Shown: positions 45,845 to 55,439 of the stretch, piece after piece | How positions within the stretch are numbered: position 1 is the first letter of the stretch | Layout: each line of letters starts with the position of its first letter | Source of the DNA: Tupaia tana | Taxonomy: Eukaryota; Chordata; Mammalia; Scandentia; Tupaiidae | Assembly (NCBI GenBank): GCA_026018925.1 | Contig: JAKSZU010000016.1 | Location: 2,541,501-2,605,500, forward strand | DNA: 64,000 nucleotides | Reading direction: 5' to 3' | Translations under genes and position numbers: made by a program | The notes under the pieces: generated by a model | The model's input: the letters and a program-made list of their open reading frames with translations, nothing else | Databases searched by the model: none | Told to the model about the DNA's origin: nothing

Positions 45845-46252
45845 GGGGTCTTCAAAAGGTCACTGAAATGCTTAGTATGAAACAATTATGCATAGATTTA
45901 TAATATTTTCGCAGGTGTCCAGCAGGTGGTATGGTGGTTTAAAGGCATTAGATCCCACATGGCCAACTCTGCACTTCACGTCCTAGAAAAACATGCTAGG
46001 TGCATGTGTGTATGTGTGTGCTCCAAATCCCAAGGGGGGGAGAATGGAGGGAGAAGGGATTGCAATGTGGTCATAACCCATGTGTGTTGGGGGGGAGGTT
46101 ATTTCTCACTTTCCCTCTCTCTGTCTCTGTCTCTCTTCTACAAGTTTTGTGCTCTATGGACAAAACATCTAAAACCAAAAGTGTGTATATATATATAGAT
46201 AAATATGAACTTGTACTTTAATTCTATTTTTTCATAAGCTTTGACGTCCTCC
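45845..46252. mobile_element. inverted-repeat MITE, copy 3, split by a SINE
   Basis: Left half ggggtcttcaaaaggtcactgaaatg ... caattatgcatagatttataatattttcgca (45845-45916); right half aatatgaacttgtactttaattctattttttcataagctttgacgtcctccc (46202-46252). Together they match copies 1 and 2. The SINE b at 45917 sits in the middle. Confidence 0.75.
45917..46185 (+). mobile_element. tRNA-derived SINE, subfamily b
   Basis: gtgtccagcaggtggtatggtggtttaaaggcattagatccc, gtgtgtatgtgtgtgctcc, gagaatggagggagaagggattgcaatgtgg, tgctctatggacaaaac. Lies within MITE copy 3. Confidence 0.9.
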
Positions 46253-46660
46253 CATAAAGCTGATACCACCAGTTAAAAACTGAATTAATAATCCTTCTGT
46301 ATGCATGATCTGCTTCCGTTCACCAATAGCAACATGCTATTAAAGTGACTGGTTCCTCAGTCTGTGACTAGTGGATCTCATGGAAAGGGATAGGCCCCTG
46401 ATCTGTTTTCAGCATGTACTTAGAATTGCTCCGGGTGCCATCAGTATCCCACAGGTATTTGCTAAAAATAAATAAAATCTTTATGGCCATTCCCAAGGTC
46501 AATTTATTCTGAAATCAGCCAGATTGACGTATGTTGTAGGATGTGAACAAAGCTTCACGGATGACCTCATGCTATGAATAAATGTATTTTGGAGTATTCT
46601 AAAGTAATAGAAGCTTTATATATATATATCTCATGGGTCTCCTTGTAGGGATGAGCTTGT
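46253..46660. other. unassigned stretch
   Basis: Nothing recognised. Confidence 0.3.
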
Positions 46661-46912
46661 TTTTAATTGCAGGAAGTCTCGTGCACTCACCAGAGAGAGA
46701 CTGAGCGAAAAGGACAGATCATGCCCCCACACGCAATGGGGCACGGTGGGCCACACGCCTTCACCTCCCTCCCCCTGTGCTGGCGGAGTATTGAGCATGC
46801 AAGCACACGTGCCTGGCATGTTTGTCAAGCCACTGGCTCCCTTATTTCAGCCACATGGTCAGCCACATGGGGTCCAGCTCCTTTAACCTCTAGGTCACAG
46901 TGCCGGGCCACG
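46661..46912 (-). mobile_element. tRNA-derived SINE, old d layer
   Basis: ctcgtgcactcaccagagagagactgag, ccttcacctccctccccc, gagcatgcaagcacacgtgcctggcatg, ctttaacctctaggtcacagtgccgggcc. Strongly diverged. Confidence 0.78.
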
Positions 46913-47139
46913 TAATGATGTGTGAACTTAATAAGGGAAAGAAGTTTACGATGTCTCCTCCCACCCCTGTGATTCACACTCAGTGTTACTTCAGGTAATG
47001 TTAGCATTCAGTGGTCTGAAACATTCACACATTTATAGTCTTGATTTGAACCTATGCACAGTGTAAAGAGTAGCACCAGGAAATTGTAACTCTCTTACTT
47101 TATTACACAATGTTTAAAACTACGCATTTTGGTTTTAAT
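46913..47139. other. unassigned stretch
   Basis: Nothing recognised. Confidence 0.3.
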
Positions 47140-47305
47140 ATCATGTCCCAGTTCCGGCAATTCCTATGTAAATGTGACCTTGGTCACGCTGCTTACCTCT
47201 CTGTTCTATAAAGTGGCAAATGATACTTTTTCTACTTCAAAGATTTCTTTTAAAAATACGTGTGTTAATTCATGTAAAGTCCCAAAATATGACCTGGAAT
47301 ATATT
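47140..47305 (+). mobile_element. MIR
   Basis: aatgtgaccttggtcacgctgcttacctctctgttctataaagtggcaaatgat is the MIR core ('tgtgaccttgggcaagtcacttaacctctctg...taaaatgggg'), followed by gtgttaattcatgtaaagtcccaaaatatgacctgg. Confidence 0.8.
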
Positions 47306-48030
47306 ATTCCTCATTAATTATTATCTTTTTAAGTCATATGATGTTATACGCTATGTAACATGCTTTAAGTTTATTAATATTTTAGACTGAAATCTGAAAT
47401 AGTGTAAGAGACACAATATTGCCTATCATATCATTTTTCTCTGGCAATTTAGTTGTCTTGTTTGTCAATTTTCCCGTGAAGTAAGCAGGCAAGATAGACA
47501 GAATTTGACGCCTAAGCAGTCTCAGAGAAAACGAACGACCTCGGGCCGGACGGCGACATCGACCGTGGGCCGTGCGGCCACCGAGTCTCCCTGCTCCAGG
47601 GGCGCATGTGTCTCCCACACACGCGGCCTTCCTTCTGATGTTACAGTAGGAAGAAAACAGACCCGCACTGCGGCTGTCTACATGGCTCCGTAGCGTGAAC
47701 CTGTGAAAGGTGCCATTCTGACTCTCAGTAGGGGACAGCCCTCCTCCAAGAGACCACGGCTCACTGCTGCGCTCTGGCCCTGACTACGCGGCAAAGCCTC
47801 GCCCGTCCACACAGGCCGCGCTCCATGTGCCCCGTGGCCACTGGCCTGGGGCCTCTCCCCTCTGAGTTCTTACCTCTTTCCTAAATGTGGCATCACCCCC
47901 GTTACAGCCGCTGAATCTGCACTGGTGGTGGGCACCCTTCTCAACTAGAGGTTCAAAACCACCTGATAGGCGTGTGGCAGGACTTTCTGGCCTGTTTTAT
48001 AAATACTTTGTACTTATTAATCGTCTGAGC
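47306..48030. other. unassigned, with CpG-rich patch
   Basis: 47505-47830 is markedly CpG-rich (for example gacctcgggccggacggcg, gaccgtgggccgtgcggcc) in AT-rich surroundings. No repeat, exon or TATA-type promoter is recognised. Confidence 0.4.
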
Positions 48031-48039
48031 TGAAATTCA

Positions 48040-48266
48040 ATTTTTTTTTCCTTTTTAGGATTTTGTTATCAGACAGGTGTGCTCACCAGAGAGAGAGAGA
48101 CAGAGAGACACACAGAGAGGGGAAAGGTGATTTAGCCATTCTTCTCTCTTAGGATTTTGGGAACACACACCTGGTGTGATTCTCAGGTGGCCATATCTGG
48201 GACAGGAAATACAGTTGGCAACTGTGGGAATCCAGCGCCTTAACCACCGTGCCACTGCTGGCCACA
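48040..48266 (-). mobile_element. tRNA-derived SINE b, partly deleted
   Basis: tatcagacaggtgtgctcaccagagagag, gattttgggaacacacacctggtgtg, ccttaaccaccgtgccactgctggcc; the ccatccccc block is missing. Target-site duplication tgaaattca at 48031-48039 and 48268-48276. Confidence 0.9.
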
Positions 48267-48276
48267 ATGAAATTCA

Positions 48277-48619
48277 TTTTTAAGACAGCCATTTTTAACA
48301 ATTGACTCATATTCACCTCTATATTAACTAAGTTTTTTTTTTTTTTTTGGTTTACTTTGGACAAGAAGGGGAAACAGCTGCAAAATCCAATGTAGTATAT
48401 TTAATAAAAATATTTATAAAAACAGATGAATAATAAGTAACAATAATACGATCAAGTAAAATAAAATCCTATATGTACAGATGAATGCCCTATGTGGGCC
48501 AAGAAAGATGTTGTTTTTAGATCTTCTGTGACTTTCAAAACCTATACTTCATTCTATTCTGATTTACTAACAATGCATCACAAATAGATTTCTGTCACCG
48601 ACATATGGAAATTTCTTTT
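48277..48619. other. unassigned stretch
   Basis: AT-rich; nothing recognised. Confidence 0.3.
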
Positions 48620-48751
48620 TTTCTTTTTTTAATTGCCAGAGGACAGGTGCCTATATGTGCTCCCTGGGGCAAGAAGGCTCAGATCCCAGTACAGCATGGG
48701 GTTGCTGCACTCAGGTTATTTGTTTTCTCTAAGACTGTTTCAGAGAGAGAA

Positions 48752-48806
<55 letters not shown>

Positions 48807-48996
48807 CACGCCACAGACGGGTGTGACCTTGCTGCAATCCCTTTTCTTCCATTTCTCCATCTTGCCAAGATTTTGGACATGCATGCACTTGGCTAGCACA
48901 GTTTTCAAGCTGCTAGGCTAAGACTCAAACCGCCATTGGCCAGGAGGAATCCAGCTTATAGCATGAGCCTTAACTACCGTGGTGCGAGGCCAGCCC
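48620..48996 (-). mobile_element. tRNA-derived SINE, old d layer, enlarged
   Basis: aattgccagaggacaggtgcc at the tail; then about 90 foreign bases (48658-48740); then a large GA array, gtgtgaccttgctgcaatcccttttc, ttttggacatgcatgcac, ccttaactaccgtggtgcgaggccagccc. The foreign part may be an insertion or a fusion. Confidence 0.7.
48741..48805. repeat. (GA)n microsatellite inside a SINE
   Basis: About 30 GA units, with one early AAGC interruption, replacing the short agagacagagag tract of the SINE. Confidence 0.97.
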
Positions 48997-49131
48997 TTGT
49001 CACCTACATCTACATCTGTTCCCAATGCGTGCACAAAACAAGAGACAGATGTCAAAATAATCTATAGAAAGTGAATCCATGAAAGATGCCCAAGAAGCAA
49101 TGCAATTTCTATCTTAAAAGTAACTGTTCAT

Positions 49132-49350
49132 AGGGCTGGCAGGAGGCACTGGAGTCCCTCAAGGCTGGCCATGGTTTGAGTCCCAGACTTGACGGCCTGA
49201 ATGTCACACTGAGCCCAAAGTCCAAGGAGGATAATGGAGGAGAATGGATTGTGGCATGACCATTCCCTCTGAAGAGCAATTTCTTACTTTCTCTCTCACT
49301 CTGTCTCTCTCAGGTGAGCCCCCATGCTCTATGGCAAAAATTTAAAAAGA
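49132..49350 (+). mobile_element. tRNA-derived SINE, subfamily b
   Basis: tagggctggcaggaggcactggagtccctcaaggctggcc (head with a deletion around the A box), ggtttgagtcccagacttg, gataatggaggagaatggattgtggcatgaccattccc, tgctctatggcaaaaatt. The flanks share aagtaact. Confidence 0.88.
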
Positions 49351-51249
49351 AGTAACTTCATGCAGTGACATTAAATAAAATACCTTCAATTGTAAACTTA
49401 AGATAAGTAAAGATATAAATTATGTATAAATATAACGTACATGCAAGTATTTAATATATATATAACATATAATGCATACATATAATACAGATTTATTAAA
49501 TAAATATTTTCCATTAAAAAGTGCTATGAGTATTTATTTATGGGATCATTAATTGTTTCTCATTGCAAAGTAAGGGTGGTATTTAGTTTGAAAACTGTAA
49601 TATTCACATATGCATTGCTGTCAAATAACATGGGAGATTAAGTGCATTTTAAAAATTCACTTGAAAATGATGAACTACTTGAAAGTAATTAGGTAGTTAC
49701 TTATAGAGCCACATTTTTATGTACTGTTCCACATCCTTGTTTTATTATTTTGTTAGGGGATGTAATCCAATTGACTATGCAACGGTCTGGATTTTTCAGT
49801 AAGGTGGCCAAAATAATCAGCTTGACTCTTTAATAGTCAACAATATTTAATGCCACAGGACACATTTCAACATTTTAAAATGTTTTATTTTCCAGAAAAT
49901 ATTGTCTTACAGCTCCCTTTCTGTCATCAGAAGAGCAATACTTTTAAAATTTACTTTTTATACATCCAGCTGCTGCCTATCTACAGAAGGTGTTGTTTTC
50001 CTGTATGATCCATCAATCATATATTAAATAGTATGACAATGAGAGGGGAGCCTTGTCTGAACTAAAACACCGCTGATTGTAAAACACAGGAAGACGATGC
50101 CACCGCAAGCACACACCACGCTTCTGTGTGCCTGTGTCTGTGTGCACGCGTCTCGTGATAGGTACAGTCTCTTAATAGAGATCCTATTTCCCGTTTTTAT
50201 ATTCAGATTTCTCTTCTTGTTTTTAATAGTGTGAGCTCCTCTGAGCTTCATCAAAACATGCCACAGGGTGAGAAACTAGAGAGAAACATGACACGAGTGT
50301 GATGAAAACTCCTCTTTATTAATTCATGAATTAATGTGCGTCTCTGATGTTGCAGATATTTCTAGAGAGTTTCCCCGTCATTCCTCAGATTGGTAGTTTG
50401 ACATTTTTGTACTTTGGGTTGTTTGTCCTCTATTTGGCATCGAGATTTATCATCATTTTGGACATGTTGGATAGTGATACTTTCTTCTTTTATGGAAATA
50501 GATGATCAGACACGGAGCTCTTGTAAATTATTTCTAAAAGGGGAAAGGAATAGTAAGATAAATATTGAAGAGCAAGCAGATTCAAAGATTGAATTCATTT
50601 GTTATTTCTAAACACAAAGCATTAAATTTTAATATTGCATTTGTTCATGACAGTTAAAAGTTCTTGAGTGGAATGCACAGATCCTTTATTTCAGCCCTGT
50701 CTTAATGTAGGATTAGTTTATTTTGGTAATTTATTATTGTTAGAATTAAATCGGGCTTCGGGCTTTCTGAGTTTGAGTTGGGCTTGCAGTCCTACATGTG
50801 TACGTGTGGTCCTGTCTGAGGCTTTAGCGGATTAAAGATGGCCACCATCTGATGCTTTTCCCAACAGCCTCACAGCGAGAGGGAGGACGCGTTTTACCAT
50901 CCACACCCAGGCTGGCTCTGTGATGGGCTTGGCCAGAAGTAACAGCATGCAGGCTTGGGCTTTCAGAAGACCAGCCCCTTCCACCTTGAAGTTCGAGAGC
51001 ACCGAGCCACCTTGTGAATGTGGACAACCCTACTTGAAATCTGCATGGCAAAGCCCTAAGAGACACAGCAAAATCCCAGCTTCTCAGTGCCAGGCATGGA
51101 CACGAGGTCAGAAATGATCCCTCCAAACCAGTCAAGCTACCAACTGACCACGTCTCAGTGACCAAAGATGATACCATCTGCAAGAGAAGAATCACCCAGG
51201 TGTGGCCTTCCTTAATCCCTAACACACAACATTATGTGATAAAAGAAAA
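49351..51249. other. mostly unassigned, perhaps L1 remnants
   Basis: 50030-50065 (aatagtatgacaatgagaggggagccttgtctgaac) looks like the same antisense L1 ORF2 phrase seen at 42.55 kb, so part of 49.9-50.3 kb may be an old L1. The rest is unassigned. 50820-51180 is GC-richer without a recognised gene. Confidence 0.35.
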
Positions 51250-51261
51250 TGGTGATTATTT

Positions 51262-51504
51262 ATTATTTTAGAGAGATTTTTGCTATAGTGCACCTGTGCT
51301 CTCGGAGAGACAGAGAGAAAGTGAGAAATCAGTCCCTGGGAGGGATGGCCATACTTCAGTCCCTTCTCCTCCATTCTCCTCCTGGGATTTGGGGCATGCA
51401 CACACATTTGCCCAGCATGTTTCAAGCCACCAGGTCCAGCATTTGAACTGTGAATGTCCATGTGGGTGTCCAGTGTCACAACCACTATGCCACCTGCTGG
51501 TCCC
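51262..51504 (-). mobile_element. tRNA-derived SINE, a/b intermediate
   Basis: tgctatagtgcacctgtgctctcgg, gggagggatggccatacttcag, acaaccactatgccacctgctggtcc. Target-site duplication tggtgattattt at 51250-51261 and 51505-51516. Confidence 0.93.
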
Positions 51505-51516
51505 TGGTGATTATTT

Positions 51517-51840
51517 TTACCCTCTTATTTTGCAGTAGTTAGGCAGCAAAAGATAACCAGAATAAAATTACCAGGGGCACGGTTACTGTCCCTAACGCAG
51601 TTAGTAACACTAACGGTTCCTATTAATATAGAAAACTTGTAAAAGCTAAAGTTTAAATTCTGAGATCAACCCAAATTCAAAATTAATTAATAGAATAGGT
51701 ACCTTATTTTAAATCAGTGATTTCTTTACCAATAATTTATATTATTGGCTTAATTTTCCATTTTTATCTCTAGACTAGGTCAGAGCAATACATACTTAAT
51801 AATGTGCAGGGTTAAGAACTAAGCTATTTCTTAAGAGTGT
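51517..51840. other. unassigned stretch
   Basis: AT-rich; nothing recognised. Confidence 0.3.
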
Positions 51841-52229
51841 CTTTTTTTTTTTCTTTTTTTTGGAGAGTTTTTTTGCTATAGGGCACGTGCGCTCGCCAGA
51901 CAGAGACAGAGAGACCAAAAGCGAGAAATCACCCCCCAGGGGGGATGTCCACACCGCAATCCCTTCTCCTCCATTCTCCTCTCAGGGTCTTGGGCACACA
52001 CGCACATATGCCCGGCGTGAGTTTAAGCCACCGGGTCCGGGACACGAACCTAGGTCGACTACATGGGAGTCCAGCAACATAGCCATTATGCTAACTGCTT
52101 GTCCCGACCTGGTTCGGGCGCCGCGTGTCCCGACCTCGGGGGACAGTCGAACAGGTTTCCTGAGGGAAGGAGTAAGAGCCAGGACAGGCGGTGCAGTGTC
52201 ACAGCACGGAGACGACACAGTGTCGTCTG

Positions 52230-52235
52230 TTTATT
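52230..52235 (-). promoter_or_regulatory. LTR polyadenylation signal
   Basis: AATAAA on the - strand, in acaataaacag, about 325 bases downstream of the TATA box, as expected for the end of R in an LTR. Confidence 0.75.
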
Positions 52236-52344
52236 GTGGGCAGCATGGTACAGCACGGAGACGATGCAGTGTTACAACTCTTTAGGGTCGCGTCCTCTGT
52301 TGTGAGCAGTACGGAGATGACGCGGGGTCACAGCTCTTCAGGCT

Positions 52345-52482
52345 CGTCTGGAGACTGTGCGGTGTTTCAGCTCTGCAGGCTCTCCAGGGTCGTCTGGAGA
52401 CTGTGTGGTGTTTCAGCTCTTCAGGCTCTCCAGGGTCGCCTGGAGACTGTGCGGTGTTTCAGCTCTGCAGGCTCTCCAGTGT
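52345..52482. repeat. 46-bp tandem repeat, three units, in the LTR
   Basis: Units begin cgtctggagactgtg at 52345, 52391 and (cgcctgg) 52437. Differences are few. They lie between the TATA box and the poly(A) signal, hence in the transcribed leader of the element. A further degenerate part (cggagacgacac/cggagacgatgc/cggagatgacgc) lies at 52206-52325. Confidence 0.93.
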
Positions 52483-52557
52483 CGTCCTCTTCCTGGTCTT
52501 CTGTGTCGTCTTCGTTGTCTTCCTGGTTGTCTGGCTATTGTGGGCCATGCATGGTGG

Positions 52558-52564
52558 TTATATA
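52558..52564 (-). promoter_or_regulatory. LTR TATA box
   Basis: TATATAA on the - strand (in gtgtatataacc), downstream of several CCAAT boxes: the core promoter of the LTR. Confidence 0.75.
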
Positions 52565-52584
52565 CACGTTGGTGGATCGTAAAA

Positions 52585-52652
52585 GGTGGGTTATGATTGG
52601 TTGTAAACGGTGGGCTGTGATTGGTTGTAAACGGTGGGTTATGATTGGTTGC
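52585..52652 (-). promoter_or_regulatory. 24-bp enhancer-like repeats with CCAAT boxes
   Basis: Three units of ggtgggttatgattggttg(taaac) in + orientation (52585, 52609, 52633), each with a CCAAT box on the - strand. More CCAAT boxes lie at about 52660 and 52703. A normal U3 enhancer layout. Confidence 0.8.
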
Positions 52653-52782
52653 TTTTGGACCAATCTTGAGGTGCCGGATATGCAAATCTGAGGGATTCTA
52701 GTGGCCAATCAGAGCAATTGTTTGCTCTCTGAGAAACCTCGGCAGACTCGCTGGTGCGCAGCCTCCCACAACTGCTGGTCCT

Positions 52783-53796
52783 TTAATAGTATCTTAAGGA
52801 GAAGAAACTGAATAAAGAAAAGAGAAAACACAAATTTTTTGATGAGATGGTCCAGGTGCCAGACAGGATGCAATGGAGCTGGTGCACAGCTGGTGCCCAC
52901 ACCTGGTCTCCTCTGCCAGTCTCCGCTGGTCGCTGGTGACTGCACTAGAGCCTTCCACCTGGAGCCCCTTCCTTCTTTGCCCGTGGCCGGTCCATCTCAC
53001 ATAGCTTTGAAAGTTTAGGTGCTCACACTGTCCTGTAGACTTCGAAGTAACAGCACGCCAGATACCTCTTCTCTGCATGACTCCCTGAATGTGCGTCTTT
53101 CTCTAGAAAGTCCATCCAAGGTGGGTCTGGTAACCACTGCATTCAGTGACCATTGTGAGGGTCCAGGCTTCTTCCATCTTCTGTCCCATCATCACAACGT
53201 AAGGCCTCATAGGACACAGGGAGAGAAGGCTTCACCCCGAATCAGCCTGCCGTACAGGGCTGCAAAGCAGGGAGAGCACAGCAGACACGTGGGCACGTCT
53301 ACCCCTCCGTTCTGAACCTGCAACGAGACAGGACAAAGGTAGGACGCAGGGAACGTGTTGTGCCAGCTCAGTGTCTTCACAGACGACGCCTTATTAATCT
53401 ATAAATCGTCCCTATCTGAGCTAAAACCATATGCATAGATAAAACCACGTTCACAATGCAGGGACCACTTGGCATCTGCACCTCACAGAGCTCTGGAAAG
53501 CAAAAGGATTTACATTATTCCAACTCCTAACCTAGCATATGGGGAGAGGGGACTAAGACCCGGACAGGATACCGGGCACGGATCCAGGAAATGGACAAGA
53601 GAGGACCTCTTCATGTGAGCTCGTATAGCGACAGCCCTCTGGTCACACCATGGACGGTTAACTACCGTGGGGAGAAGGAGAGTTTGGAATCGAAGGTGTC
53701 AACCCATCTTTTAACCGTTTCCATGTTTTTTTCACTTTGTTTCTCATCTGACACATCTTAGTGCATAAGCACATCAGGCCAGGCCTTTGCATCTGG

Positions 53797-53838
<42 letters not shown>

Positions 53839-54448
53839 CAAACATAAACTTTGGACTTAGAAGTGTTGAAAAGCATTACCCAGGAGTTTAGAGGCATTTG
53901 CGTTGTTGCCATTATTATTTGCTAAGTACAGTTTGGGATTTGTTCTTACTTGTCAAGAATTTCATATAAGCAGTTTGCTTAATGAAAAGAGGCTTGAGAA
54001 AGATTCTTACTTTGAAAAGAAGATTATGATTAAAATTCTTAGGATTGCAGCACACAGGGACAAATATTATGGAGTAGATGCTTGGAAGAAAGTATTTATT
54101 TTTTTAAATGAACCCTGTGCATTAAGTGTCCAAATTCATGTACAAAGGGTTGGCTGAATGGGCAACATGTGTGTGCACAGCCCATATGTGTGTAAGCCAG
54201 GGAGTGCCCGCCTTCCAGCCCCTGAGCTGAGCATCGTTCTCGCCCAAAGCAAGTGAGTCTGATGAGCTGCACTCCAGGTAATGAAGACTTAAAGGAGGGG
54301 AAAGGCTCTGGCATTATTTTTAAAAAGGCATTTTATTTATTGAAATAGATATCTGTCAACTAATGCTTTTTAAGCACATTTTTTAAATGAAAAAAAATGA
54401 GTTTGGGGTTGCTTAGTGTTTTGAGTTAAAATCAGTTGTTAGTGGGGA
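52783..54448. other. unassigned stretch
   Basis: Apart from the CA microsatellite at 53800, nothing is assigned. 52850-53000 and 53040-53330 are GC-richer and open in some frames, without domains. Confidence 0.3.
53800..53836. repeat. (CA)n microsatellite
   Basis: About 18 CA units. Confidence 0.97.
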
Positions 54449-54705
54449 TTAAGGGACAGACCGTGGTGCAGCAGTAAAACTCGGGTGCTTCACAGCAGGG
54501 CCTCATGGGAAGGCTCTGAGTTCCCGTCCAGAGACCTCCTAAGCACACAGGGCATGTGTGTGCCCATGGTCGGGGCTGGCTGCGGCTGGCGGAGTTTGGA
54601 TGTTCAGGACGCTGTCGGGTTGCTGTCTCTCTCTCTCTCTTTCTGTCTCACTGCCTTATTAATCTTTATAAACATTCTTCTCTGAGATAAAGCCAGGTAA
54701 GGCCA
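54449..54705 (+). mobile_element. family-2 SINE, sense
   Basis: gggacagaccgtggtgcagcagtaaaactcgggtgcttc is a tRNA-like head, then catgggaaggctctgagttcccgtcc, gcatgtgtgtgcccatggtc, ggacgctgtcgggttgctgtctctctctctc and a tail ccttattaatctttataaac. Similar in plan to 21236-21460. Confidence 0.55.
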
Positions 54706-55299
54706 GAGGAAGACCTAAGTTAATTTTGAAGGGAAAGTAAGGATCAAATATAATCTTTATTCTAAAAGTAACTTCTCTATACCGTACGAGGTACTTGGGC
54801 AGCACTTACATTTTTTGTGTTCACTAGAGTCCATTTGTTATCATTTCAGCCCCCCACCAAGAGAAAAATCCCCAAACATTTAAAATAAATAAATAAAACA
54901 TTTTTATTTGTGGATTCAAGGTGCATGTTTTTCAATTCAAACTTCTGTTTTCTTACCATCTCTTTTCTGTATTCTCTGCATGTGGGATTGGACTACTTAT
55001 ACAGCCTACTTTGTGTAAGTGTGCAAGAGAAAGCTTTGGCTGAGGCTGAAGGTAGAACTTGCTATGGAATCTGACTCCTTTTTCTTCTATGGACGCCTCT
55101 CCAAGTGTCGGGAACCAAGGGCCACTCCATGCGTTGAGAGGACACAGCTCTAGTGACCGTCAAGTTTATTCTCCAATCACATCGCACCATGGAGCTCTGA
55201 AGAGGTTCACCTGGCAGTCAGTATCCACCCCTGCCTCCTTTCATGCACCTTGCTGTATTGTAGAGACTAGAAAACTAAATGTCTACTTCCCAAAGCCCT
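54706..55299. other. unassigned stretch
   Basis: Nothing recognised. Confidence 0.3.
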
Positions 55300-55439
55300 T
55301 TATAAATAGGGGCATGAGTGCACAAGTAGACCTTTCCATGCTACGTCTGGGCGTCAGCTTTGAGATGAAAGTCACAGGCCTGCTGCTGTTTCTGCTGGCA
55401 TGCAAGGTCGTGGGGACAGGGACGGGAGGACAGCCATGA
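55300..55439 (+). other. candidate TATA plus signal-peptide-like frame
   Basis: A TATA-like tttataaatagg (55300-55311) is followed about 55 bases later by an ATG (55365) that opens a 24-codon frame, MKVTGLLLFLLACKVVGTGT and four more residues, to a TGA at 55437. The peptide has the shape of a secretion signal (Lys near the start, Leu-rich core). No clear splice donor is found before the stop, no downstream exon is seen and no family is recognised, so chance is the simplest explanation. Confidence 0.2.

Larger units (their letters stand above)
52100..52770 (-). mobile_element. retroviral solo LTR, 671 bp, class-II-like
   Basis: Bounded by TGT...ACA and a perfect 6-bp target duplication actgct (52094-52099 and 52771-52776). 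Signals on the - strand set the direction: CCAAT boxes in 24-bp repeats (52585-52652), a TATATAA box (52558-52564), a region of 46-bp repeats (R/U5 side), an AATAAA signal (52230-52235), and a 3' end at 52100. No gag, pol or env and no second LTR is present, so it is a solo LTR left by recombination. The 6-bp duplication and a lysine-tRNA primer-site-like GGCGCCCGAAC near its 3' end fit a betaretrovirus/ERV-K-like source (inference). Only regulatory DNA remains; no protein is encoded. Confidence 0.88.
51841..52782 (-). mobile_element. tRNA-derived SINE a, split by an LTR
   Basis: The first part (51841-52099) is a well-preserved antisense a copy from poly-T through tgctatagggcacgtgcgctcgcc to ccattatgctaactgct. 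The last bases of the SINE (actgctggtcc) reappear at 52771-52781 after the LTR. The LTR is therefore younger than this member of the youngest SINE subfamily. Confidence 0.95.

Noticed and set aside
52191..52691. 166-codon frame (+) over the LTR
   Set aside because: It runs antisense to the LTR's own promoter and its repeats come from the 46-bp and 24-bp units.
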